Source: Aquatica leii (taxonomy: Eukaryota; Arthropoda; Insecta; Coleoptera; Lampyridae). Taken from it: DNA of 64,000 nucleotides. This document shows, piece after piece, positions 25,448 to 35,229 of this stretch; the stretch's first letter is position 1, and every line of letters begins with the position of its first letter. The position numbers and the translations under genes were made by a program. Location: positions 54,327,505 to 54,391,504 of the forward strand of contig CM069436.1 in assembly GCA_035610365.1 (NCBI GenBank), read 5' to 3'. The notes under the pieces were generated by a model. The model was not told the origin of the DNA. It did not search any database and saw only the letters and a program-made list of their open reading frames with translations.

Positions 25448-25683
25448 TCTTAAGGATATAGATTAAGAAAGCGTTAAACACGATCGTGACTATTTAATGA
25501 GTAAATAAAGTAATTACAGCTTTACATGAAAAATGCTTAACACTACGTTTTAATAACATCTACATTCACCGAGTAACTGCTACAGCGCAGACTCTATATT
25601 TGTTACACATTATTTGTGCTCCATTATATGCGTGCGCAACTTCATTTTATTATACAGAGTTTATGAATATATATTATCCAACA
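25448..25683 (-). repeat. Copia 3' LTR (236 bp)
   Basis: In element orientation the LTR starts TGTTGG and ends CCTTAAGA. By eye it is identical over all 236 bp to the LTR at 29,730-29,965. A polypurine tract (ACGGGGGAG, plus-strand complement at 25,684-25,692) lies just inside, as needed for plus-strand priming. Confidence 0.95.
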
Positions 25684-25813
25684 CTCCCCCGTATTCTGAA
25701 CTCTCTATATATCGAGTTAAACAAAAACAAATGTTCTTACATATAAAGTTCAAATCTATAGATCACAAATATAAAACTACGTACATACTTAACTAAGAAT
25801 GAACAAATCAAAT

Positions 25814-26496
25814 TCACATTTTGAGCATGCCAAGATATTCTCGCATAATTTCGAACTTTGAAACAGGTAGAGCTTTAGTTAAAATGTCTGCTGTCTGTTG
25901 ATCCGATGGAACATATCTAATTTTAAATTCATCGTTGGCATATTTTTCACGAATAAAATTAAAGCGTATGTCCACATGCTTTGTACGTCTATGAAAACCA
26001 CGCACAAACAAAAATTTAATTTTTTATTGGGAACAATTTCACGTAATAATTGTTGAAGCCAGGATAGTTCTTTCACGCTTTCCGCTGCTGCAACGAATTC
26101 TGCTTCTGTCGTTGATAAGGAAACTGCTGACTGTCTTCTACTGCACCATGTGATTGCACCTTGATTCATTTTAAAAATGTATCCGGTAGTTGAACGTCGG
26201 GTATCTATGTCGTTTGCGTAATGCGCGTCAGAAAACACATTTATTTCATAATCACTATTATTGTTACCGATATACTTAATACCATAATATTTTGTACCTT
26301 TTAGATATTTCATAATCCTAATGACTGCATTCCAATGAGCTGCTTTAGGATTGTTTTGATATCGGCTTACGATGTTAACGGCATACATTATGTCCGGCCG
26401 TGCTGTTATGGCTGCAAACATCAACGAACCGACAGCTTCGCGATAAGGCACGTTTAAATTGGCGTCACCTTTCCATTGTTGATGACAACACAACAT
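25814..26496 (-). pseudogene. Copia pol: end of RT and RNase H, with deletion
   Basis: Shows PYREAVGSLMFAAITARPDI, SRYQNNPKAAHWNAVIRIMK and INVFSDAHYANDIDTRRSTT (RNase H first Asp), then TWCSRRQSAVSLSTTEAEFV (catalytic Glu) and LSWLQQLLREIVP. The next conserved block, a DNQSA-type motif holding a catalytic Asp, is missing. The reading jumps frame at about 26,010 to HRRTKHVDIRFNFIREKY, then SDQQTADILTKALPVSKFEI and the terminal stop. About 16 codons have been lost, including an active-site residue, so RNase H is dead. Confidence 0.85.
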
Positions 26497-27112
26497 TTGA
26501 GTCAGCTGGAGTTCTTGAAATCTTTGCGTCGGTCATTTTAAATCGATTTAACATTTGATCAATGTAATTCTTCACATGGATGAACATTGATCCATCATCA
26601 AGCCTTTCTATTTGTAATCCGACAAAGTAATTCGGATTACTCAAAGTTATTTCAAATTTTGTTTGTAATTCGTTCACGATTCTATTAAGTAATTGTTTAT
26701 TTTTTCCCAGAATGAGTCCGTCGTCTACATAAATCACAAGTAATGTTAATTGCTGAAGAACATCTTTTACGTAAACACATTTATCTGCTTCACATTGTTT
26801 AAATCCATATGTCTTTAAAAATTCATCAAACTTTTTATTCCAGCAACGTGGAGACTGTTTTAAACCATACAGGGACTTGTTGAGTTTACACACTAATTTT
26901 GAATCGTTTACTATTCCAGGTGGTGGTTTCATATAAATTTCTTCGTCTAATTCTCCGTATAGAAACGCCGTTTTTATGTCAAATTTAATTATTTGGAAAT
27001 TTTCTTGTACAGCGATCGTAAGTAAAAGTCTTATCGTTTCATAACGTGTAGTCGGTGCGAACGTCTCCTTATAGTCGATTCCTTCTATCTGTGCAAATCC
27101 ACGCGCACACAA
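26465..27112 (-). pseudogene. Copia pol: reverse transcriptase
   Basis: Uninterrupted RT core: ARGFAQIEGIDYKETFAPTT, IIKFDIKTAFLYGELDEEIY (first catalytic Asp), LNKSLYGLKQSPRCWNKKF, and LLVIYVDDGLILGKN with the YVDD box. It runs to a frameshift near 26,480 and lies directly downstream of a nonsense TAG at 27,120-27,122, where a K-A-R block would normally continue. The catalytic residues are intact. Confidence 0.9.
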
Positions 27113-27121
27113 TCTTGCTTT

Positions 27122-27859
27122 CTATTTACTGATCAGACACTCACTTGACCTTTTTATTTTCAAAATCCATTTTCCGTCAATTGTTCTCTTCTCATCCGGT
27201 AACGGCACTAGTTTCCAAGTATCATTTTTATTTAAAGCGGTTATCTCTTCATCAATTGCTGCTATCCATTTTTCAGCTTTATCTGAAGTGATTGCGTCTT
27301 CGTACGTTTCGGGAATTCCTATTTCTACCATATTTACTTCAGGTTCTATGTATCTCATTGGTGGATGTATACTATTCCGATTTCGTAACTGATATGTGTG
27401 GTTATTCAAAATAGCATTTTCTACATTACCATTTTGATTATCATGTTCAACGTTCTTATCCTGAATTTCTTCTGTTGCGTCTTCGTTGATTGAAATCAAT
27501 ACAGCGTTCGTTCTTGGGAGTACGACTTCCTTATTTTCATTGAACGTTACGTTTCGCGATATTTTTAATTTTTTTGTGATTGGATCAAACAATCTGTAGT
27601 TTGTTGAATCATTTTGATATCCTACCAATATTAATTTCTTGCTTTTCGGTTCAAGTTTTTTTCTTAAATTATCCGGTATATGCATGAAGGCTTCACTTCC
27701 AAACACTTTAACATGTTTCAGCACTGGTTTCCTATGGTACCATTTTTCAAACGGGGTCAAATTTGCGCTAGTTGAGTTTGGCGTTCTATTTAGAATGTAC
27801 ACTGCCGTGTTGATGGCTTCCGCCCATAAATACAATGGTAGATCTTTAGTGTATAGCAT
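27122..27859 (-). pseudogene. Copia pol: end of integrase and start of RT
   Basis: DLPLYLWAEAINTAVYILNR, NLTPFEKWYHRKPVLKHVKV and GSEAFMHIPDNLRKKLEPKS are the integrase tail. An acidic/Asn linker and the RT start follow (AEKWIAAIDEEITALNKNDT, TIDGKWILKIKR). The segment closes at the in-frame TAG at 27,120-27,122. It is separated from the upstream integrase core by two small frameshifts at about 27,870-27,960. Confidence 0.85.
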
Positions 27860-27875
27860 TGACTGGCACTTTCAA

Positions 27876-28484
27876 CTATGGTACGATTTTCTCGTTCTGC
27901 TTTCCCGTTTTGTTCAGGCGTATACGGTGCACAGGTTTCGAGTTGTATTCTTTCTGTATTAGGAATTGTTTGAATCCCTGGTTCGGGTATTCAGTGCCAT
28001 TGTCAACACGTAGAGATTTTATGTTGTAACTGGATTTATTGTTGCAAAACTGTACGTAACGTTTACAACAATCTAAAGCATCCGATTTATTTCGAATAAA
28101 ATAAACTACTCTAAATCCAGTACAATCGTCCTTGAAAAGGATATAATAACGACATCCACTCACGGATGGTGTTTGCATAGGTCCGCACAAATCACTGTGT
28201 ATTAATTCGCCTGGTTGCAAATTCCTTGACTTACTTCTGTTAAATGCTAACTTATGCTGTTTTCCGTATTGACAACCTTCACACACAAAATCTTGTTTAT
28301 CACTTACGTTTATTCCTTGTATTACACCTACTTTCGCCATTTCACAAATTGTTTTTATATTAACATGTCCGAGACGCTCATGCCACGTTTTCACACTATC
28401 ACTTTCTGCGGAATTAACTTCCTCATTAATTTTTGTACGAAACAAAAGTTTATACAGGTTATTTGATTCAAGCGAACTGCGCAC
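27876..28484 (-). pseudogene. Copia pol: integrase zinc finger and catalytic core
   Basis: Shows WHERLGHVNIKTICEM with C-E-G-C downstream (HHCC zinc finger), ELIHSDLCGPMQTPSVSG with the first catalytic Asp, and LRVDNGTEYPNQGFKQFL with the second Asp. A frameshift at about 27,960 moves the CAPYTPEQNGKAERENRT block, with the catalytic Glu, into another frame. Upstream, a frameshift near 28,500 separates it from Gag-PR. Confidence 0.85.
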
Positions 28485-28517
28485 GCTTTCAGTAAGTCAT
28501 TTTCATAAATGTATGCT

Positions 28518-29615
28518 TTATCCTTTTCTTTTTACTACTCTCATTCCTTTTTGTGTCACTGTACCTTCAGAAAATAAATTCTTTCGAAGACCGGGTACGT
28601 ACCAAACTTCGGAGATAACACTTTTAACCCACTCTTTATTTATAAAACACTGAATTTTAATATCTCCTGTTCCTTTTACAGGTAATGCCTCGTCATTGCC
28701 TAATTTGACAGACCATTCTTCAACTTCTTTAAAGTTAACAAATAACTCTTTATTTGGAGACATATGATGAGATGCACCGCTATCGAGGACCCACTCACTT
28801 TGTGTTATCCTATCGCTGACGTCGTCTTCATTTTCAATGTTAAATGCCGAGTAATCGCAATTCGAAGTTGTATGCGTAGATTCCGTTTGAGCATTTCTTC
28901 GTGGAGCACGACAGTTTTTTGAAATATGACCTTTCTTGCGACAGTTATAACACGTCACCAAAAACTTTTTCTTCGGTTTATTAGGTTTCGAACTTGAAGA
29001 TGCCACAAATGCGTTATCTGCTTCTACAGATGTACCTAAATTCATTTCTTCATCAATTAGGCGACTGGTGAGGTTACTAATTGTTTGTTTATTTTCATCG
29101 ATTAAAAGCCACGTTTGTCTAAAGTTACCAAATTTTGCTGGTAAAGTACTTAAAATTCTTGTGATTACAGCAATATCACTTATCTTTTCGCCAGTTTCTC
29201 TGATTTGACGTGCCAAATTTTCTACCTTCGTGATGTGTTGAACAACTGAATCATTTAGCGCCATCTTGTATTTATAGAACTGCTCATGCGCCATCATTTT
29301 GCTTGCTTCGGATTTCATCAAATAAATGGCGTCTAATTTATTTATTACTTCCTGCGAGGTTTCGCAATTTTCAATAAGCGTAATTTGGGAATAATCCATC
29401 GATGCAGTTATAATGCACATAGCTAATGCATCTTTCTTGTCCCATGAAAATACTTCTTCCGGTTTAGTGGCGTCTGTTGGCCTTGGTGTGTCACCCGTTG
29501 TAACTTCGTAAATTCCCTTAGCCCTAAGAGCTTGCTTTATTTGGAATTTCCATTGATGATAATTCTTACCATCGAACTTACTCATTACTGCCACATTAAC
29601 ACTTTCTGTCAGCAT
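28518..29615 (-). pseudogene. Copia gag and protease
   Basis: A 365-codon frame from an ATG at 29,615 shortly after the primer-binding site. Gag features are NYHQWKFQIKQALRAKGIYE, a helical capsid region, and a CCHC knuckle CYNCRKKGHISKNC. The protease follows with EWVLDSGASHHMSPNKELF (D-S-G) and ends near a frameshift at about 28,520, before the expected DKAYIYENDLL block. This part of the polyprotein is otherwise intact, so particle proteins might still be made. Confidence 0.9.
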
Positions 29616-29714
29616 TTTCTTTACGGCACTTCACACTTTTTAATAACGGATAACAAAAAATGTCTGCCTGATAATAAAACACGAATCTATATTTGCGCGT
29701 TAATCCAAACGTAT

Positions 29715-29729
29715 CCTGGGCCCATAACC
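29715..29729 (-). promoter_or_regulatory. Copia primer-binding site
   Basis: In element orientation GGTTATGGGCCCAGG starts immediately after the 5' LTR. It matches the known copia-type site that pairs with an internal stretch of initiator tRNA-Met. Confidence 0.85.
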
Positions 29730-29965
29730 TCTTAAGGATATAGATTAAGAAAGCGTTAAACACGATCGTGACTATTTAATGAGTAAATAAAGTAATTACA
29801 GCTTTACATGAAAAATGCTTAACACTACGTTTTAATAACATCTACATTCACCGAGTAACTGCTACAGCGCAGACTCTATATTTGTTACACATTATTTGTG
29901 CTCCATTATATGCGTGCGCAACTTCATTTTATTATACAGAGTTTATGAATATATATTATCCAACA
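29730..29965 (-). repeat. Copia 5' LTR (236 bp)
   Basis: Identical by eye to 25,448-25,683. Carries the promoter and polyadenylation functions of the element. Followed on the plus strand by the CCGTC duplication at 29,966-29,970. Confidence 0.95.
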
Positions 29966-29970
29966 CCGTC

Positions 29971-30865
29971 GCTGGTAGTTTTAGACCATCCTTGGTCGGA
30001 GCTGTAGCCCTCCCAAAAATATAAAATGAAAAGAGAGGTTAAAAACTTTGTTTTTTAAAAGCTCATTTTAACCTCTTTATAACTGTGTAATAGCTTTGTA
30101 TTGTATTTGTATACGATTAATTTTCAAGAAAACATCACTCTTGTGATAAAATTTGGAAGGTAAAAAGGCGAATCTTTTTCTGTTGCAATCAAGTGTTTTC
30201 TGATCCAGTTAAGCATGTGCCATAAATACGTTACAGAACTTGTAGAAAAATTCACAGACACAGAATCGGTAGTCAATAAGAAATGACATGATAACAGAGC
30301 TATAAATGAAATCACTCAAATTGTGGTAATAGGCCATATTACTGTCAATCCAACTAACCCTTTGCGCCAGACTGCTGAAGCTCTGTACTCTTTCATATTC
30401 ATCAGTTCGTAAAATGACAAACTGACCTGCCGACTCAACCTATACTAATTAATTGTACCCCTCACAACCAAAATTGACCGGTTTCGACATTTTGCACATA
30501 ACGTTTTTGTTTTCTAGATATTTAGGGTTGATCGTTTTCAAAAAATTAAACTTAATTCTCAATCAAAGAATTAATAAAATATATAAATTATACAATAACT
30601 GTATATTCTTTCATAAACTTTACATTTGTATACGCGATTATTACTAGTCAGCAAAATTTAGCAGCTTCAAATTTCTATTGTTTTGAGTAGACGATTCAAC
30701 TGATAGTAACCAAGATTATGTTTCCGCACGTAAACATTATTTTAATAGTAACCATTCCGTAAGATTCAGGATAATTTACTCGAATTTTACTGCGTAACTA
30801 CTTTTGCCATCTATTGTTAATTTATCGTACGTTACAAATATTATAGGTAACTAATCTTTTTGTAT
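29971..30865. other. No gene recognised
   Basis: AT-rich and probably host sequence 3' of the ALMS-like gene's last identified exon. A 63-codon open frame at 30,124-30,315 (minus) has no family resemblance. Confidence 0.3.
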
Positions 30866-30869
30866 CCGT

Positions 30870-31150
30870 ATTAACTGCCAAAACCTTCCCATACGCTGGC
30901 TATCTGTATACCTCATTTATCTGTGGTAAAACTAAGAAACGATGCTATCACAGACCACTAGAACCAACTTACGATGATCCGTTTGAACTTCTCAGTTCGT
31001 GAAAAAATGTAGTTCACACACCAAACAATATCAACTGTTATCCAGTCACCTGCCAAACTAAGATTTCAACCAAATGGATCAAGAATTACTGCCAGTACGA
31101 ATTTCACGATCAGGTAGAGAAGATCACTTTCCTTATCGTCTCCTGAGTGC
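30870..31150 (+). mobile_element. Ty3/gypsy integrase C-terminal fragment
   Basis: Frames shift, but RPLEPTYDDPFELLS (30,950-30,995) and ISRSGREDHFPYRL (31,105-31,145) are the characteristic last blocks of gypsy Pol, including the S-G-R basic tail. The direction is opposite to the host gene. No LTR was identified. Confidence 0.6.
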
Positions 31151-31384
31151 TGATTTTAAAAAAGAGTAACGTGGTTTTAGATTTAGAATGCAACGCCTAA
31201 TAATACTATGAGTAAATAAAATAAACGATAAATAATAACTGAACAGCTGTTAAGTGTCGGTCATGTTATAATGTACCTAAGCCAGCACTGTAAGCGTTCA
31301 ACAAGTAAAATAAATAAATCAGCGCACGCGCTAAGATGTCCAAATCGACAGTCTTAAACTAAATAGATCATAAAAAAATCTCAC

Positions 31385-31533
31385 CTTGTTAAAAACGTCG
31401 TACAAAAGCTTATTGCATCTTTTAATTTCCCTTTCCCTAACATCCATTAACTTTTGTTGAAATTCATTACACTTTTTGTAATTTTTAGCGGTTAGAAGCT
31501 TCATTTCTCTTGAAGAAAACATAACTTCGCCAC
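31385..31533 (-). CDS. ALMS-motif gene, exon 3 (second half of ALMS motif)
   Basis: The acceptor TTGTTGTAG ends at 31,534 and the donor GTGAGA begins at 31,384. The 149-bp exon joins exon 2 in phase: the last A of exon 2 plus GT makes Ser. It reads GEVMFSSREMKLLTAKNYKK, CNEFQQKLMDVRERE, then IKRCNKLLYDVFNK. The M-S-x-x-E-M-K...Y pattern followed by a basic, Glu-rich helix is how the second half of ALMS motifs looks. The 3' terminal exon is unresolved. A 50-bp intron to a TTAG at about 31,334 would add three residues and a stop, whereas read-through gives 19 more residues. The exon lies between gypsy fragments but is free of stops. Confidence 0.7.
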
Positions 31534-32499
31534 CTACAACAAAAATTATTTGTATAAACAATTTTCAATACAGTTATTTATGCATAAAATGATCAGTGCT
31601 TTACTACACTAAAACTTAATTGCGTGTTCACAACATCGATCTACCTTTAGTTTTTAAATGGACAATATAAGTTTTAACAAATGTGCCTCATTATCGCCGG
31701 TTTACTGATGTAGTAAGGATACATTATCTGCAACATTCAATGTTTAAATATATGCTACAAAAATCAGCTACATAAGTTTTTGGTGCAACAGCTTAAAACG
31801 GTGATGGCAAGACAATAAAACAAACCTTGGAACTGTAGTATCCAGTAATGAACATTAGTCTTTGTATACTGAGGCATATCACAATATCGCTGGTATTTTG
31901 TTATGTTCCATTTAATATAGAAAAAAATTAGACACAACCACCTAATAAAATGTCAAATTTATGTTTAAACCAATCTTGGACAAAGAAAGAAAAAGAATCA
32001 ATAATGCCTTACCAATCATAACTGCAACTGTTAGTAACATAGTACTTACAACGTTTGCATGTTTTAATTAAACAAATATTGTGCCTCTTTTGCTAACAAC
32101 TAGTAACAAATATTCATAGCCCTTCTTTGTGTAAGAGAAAAAATAAAGAACATCTGACCAAAAATATACAAAACGGCAAATTTAAATGATGTAGGTGGCT
32201 TTACTCGTCAAAAAAAATTTAAAAAGCGTGTACAAAACAACTTGAACCTTTCTGGTGACGAATTTTAACGTTACGATTCATTTTTACAGTTTTCAATAAT
32301 GTTTTAAAGAATAATTTATATCGAATTCTTAGTTTCATCGTTACTTTTTAATATTTTTTTAGAAATGACTGAAAATTTCAAGCAAGGACAGTGTCGATGT
32401 GGATGCGACCACTACGAATGAGTGCGTAAACGCGGCAAACGTTTCTATTAATGCCTAAGCAAAAATGTAGAATGACACGAACACAAACGTAAAGATACA

Positions 32500-33520
32500 T
32501 GAATCTACGAACGAAAGTAACAAGTAACGTTTAGGTGAACGAATTAACTAAAGCACTGATGGCGCAAACTGCGCTGATAACTGATCTCATTCGATTGATT
32601 GCAGTTCACAGCGGATTACAAAATTTCCAAGTAATCCCAGTTCTGTCTAAGAATATTCAAACGTTTGATTCTACAAGGTATGGACATCCAGCACGTGAGT
32701 GGATAGACCGTGTAAAACAATAACGAATTGTTGCATCAATGAGCGAATGCAATGAAGCTTAAAACGGCAGAAGCACATTTGGTGGGAGCAGCTAACTCAG
32801 GGTATGACGCGAGAGCTGACTATTTGCACACATGGGAGGCGTTTTATTTGGCGGTCTGTAAAACATTTGATCAACGGAAAAACCGAACTTTGGGAATGAA
32901 GATCTTTCGACGTATTTTCACGAAAATTGTAAATTCCGTAAACAACTTAAGTCTAAGTTTGGAGGAAACGAAGAAACAAATAATCTTCCGACTGTCGGCA
33001 CTTGCAGTCAAAGGCATCCCACGAGAATGAAGACGACCTGCTACACAGTATAATAAAACTAGAGACGACATGTATCAACAAAAACCACGAAAGAAAGAAC
33101 GATGCATAGGAGACCAAAACTGCACCTCAAGCGATCGCAAAGAAATGTGACGTAACAAAACAAACTGAAGATCAGATGATAAATCTGACAACCAGTCACA
33201 ACGAGTAAAACGATGGAACCAACGGGGCGAACCTAAACGCTACAACTATAATGTGTATAGAGCTTTGTCATGGGATTGTCCGAAACCAAAACGAGGCAGC
33301 GGCGGTAATTTATCAACGAGCAGAGCAGCAGAGTTGGTTATTTTTACCGACAATAACCTATTTGAGGACAACTTAGTACTACTTGTTTGTTTGGCAGCAT
33401 TGTTTACTGTAACCACTTGTCGCACTGAAAACAGTTACTGTACTGTTTACACATATGATGAGAAATATACAGATGAAAGTAATCCTACCACATGGAAAGC
33501 ACATAAAGAAAAACAATGAT
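32500..33520 (+). mobile_element. Ty3/gypsy gag remnant
   Basis: Readable blocks in order: NIQTFDSTRYGHPAREWIDR (32,660-32,715), MKLKTAEAHLVGAANSGYDA and HTWEAFYLAVCKTFDQRKN (32,752-32,885), LEETKKQIIFRLSALAVKG (32,960-33,020), then a basic stretch and the remains of a CCHC knuckle at 33,235-33,290. In the knuckle only the last Cys survives: the first two Cys are Arg and Tyr and the His is gone. One frameshift and several stops are present. It could be the same family as the integrase tail at 30.9 kb, but the order (tail left of gag) means separate insertions or a rearrangement. Confidence 0.7.
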
Positions 33521-34029
33521 GAAAGTACAGTATTTCCACCACTGAATGGAAATACCTAGAGCGCCACTTGAGCCAAATTGATTATAATTTAACAGTTTCA
33601 AGTCGGAAATAAACTTTATTTTGAAAAATCTAATTATTGAAGATTTATTTCAGCAATCTAATACTAAAAAATAGTGCAATAGTTTGTAGAAATTATAAAC
33701 AAATAAATACATAGAACATTCACGAAGGATCAAATTGACCCTTTCGGCGGTTCTAGTATTAAGGCTCGTCAGAGTCATTATAAAAGGCGCAAACACCCAG
33801 ACCGCTTGTATTTACCTGAAACACTTTCTGTATAAGATGTTCTTGGATAAGTACAGGCTCTACGTCACTTAAAAATCATATTGGAAAGTTTTCAAACTTA
33901 ATTTTAATATTACCTCGAAGTGACACTTGTTTGATTTGTTACAATTTATTACTTCAAGTTAATGCATCTGTACATCTAGAAACGAGACAAAAACTTATAA
34001 CAGAAAAATATTTTCATTTAGCTTTAAGC

Positions 34030-34560
34030 TGATAAGTTTTATGACCTTAAGAATGCAAACTGCGTGCAAGGCAAGATGAACGAACTTGTGTCATCCGACT
34101 ACATGCAAAACTTACCCTTTTCCCGTATACGATGTGTTTTTCGCCAACCAATTGTGGTATTAGGTATTTGGTGTATATGATTTGAGTTCCAATGGTGCTA
34201 CAACAACGAAACTTAAGAACACATTGGTATTTAGTGATGGTTGCCCCGGCCAAAATAAAAATTACGTAATGATCCGATTTAAACGATGTTTAAAGCCATA
34301 ATTTACCCTGTTAGAAGACATTCTCGTTTACCTAACGATCAAGACTTCAGTTTAATAAAATTAAAAAAGAGAAAACACACTGCTAAAGTTCAGTCTGATT
34401 GGGACAAACTTATTCTGTCTGCAAGAGAAAATCTATCTCCTTTTAACCTGGTAAAGATGGAACAGTCAAATTTTTATACCGTTGGGTATGCTCTAGAACC
34501 ATATTTTACTGCCACCAGAAAACCATCCATGAACCTAAAGGGAATACGTTCATAGTCTCT
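34030..34560 (+). mobile_element. Fragment of a DUF7869-like repetitive ORF
   Basis: With frame changes, one reads QNLPLPRIRCVFRQPIVV or its alternative frame FANQLWYxVFGVYDL, then NTLVFSDGCPGQNKNYVM (34,207-34,262), then a frame from 34,286 with YPVRRHSRLPNDQDFSLIKL and ILSARENLSPFNLVKMEQSN ending at 34,555. The order (GQNKN box, a VRGHS-x-LPxD-like box, a C-terminal block) matches the DUF7869-containing multicopy proteins of insects and cnidarians, whose mobile-element class is unsettled. It is truncated at both sides. Confidence 0.5.
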
Positions 34561-35229
34561 AACTATTAATACATCACGGTAAAACATAACTATACTTGTT
34601 ATGGGAGACGATTAGTACTCGTAATAAAAGAAAACTACTTTCAGAATTAAACTTACAACTTTATAAGCAGGAATTAAACCTGCTTATTTTGTTGAGAAAT
34701 GAAAAAATCAACAATATTATTAAAATTTACAGACAGAGATTGATTAGGATGTGAACGATTTTGCGGATACAGAGAACGAAGAGAAGAAGAAGCACAAACA
34801 CGGATGTTTGAGTTTGTTGGTTTCAAGTTAGTTGTTTAAATATAATAATAATTTCTTTTGTTTTTAATAGTTTTTGTTTTTTCCTAGTTTCTCTTTCTTT
34901 TTAAAACAACCAATGCCCTCTAAATTTAACTAATATTAATTAATTTAACAGTTAATGGCATCTTTTAGTGAGATAAAAATCGTATTAATAATTTTTAGTT
35001 AGTTAGCTGCAAGTTCAAGATGAAAGATATCTTGATTTATAACGAAGCTTGAAATTTTTACCTAATTACCTCAAGATCACAAAAACGGACTTTGGTCGTT
35101 TTTAGCAAAAGCTCCACAAATGTATTCAGGTTTCCCTTTTGCGCATAGCACAGCATAAGACGTTTGCTCTAAAAATATTTATACACTATAATTCAATAAT
35201 TGTTTTTTGTAGTTGTCCTTAATGATATA

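Larger units (their letters stand above)
25448..29965 (-). mobile_element. Copia (Ty1-type) retrotransposon, complete ends, broken pol
   Basis: A 4,518-bp element with two identical-looking 236-bp LTRs, 5-bp duplication CCGTC, a primer-binding site (29,715-29,729) reading GGTTATGGGCCCAGG in element orientation (the copia type complementary to initiator tRNA-Met), a polypurine tract, and Gag-PR-INT-RT-RNase H in Ty1/copia order. The single polyprotein expected of copia is interrupted by frameshifts near 28,500, 27,960, 27,870 and 26,480, a TAG at about 27,120, and a deletion in RNase H at about 26,010. The copy looks newly inserted but cannot produce its own Pol. Confidence 0.95.
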
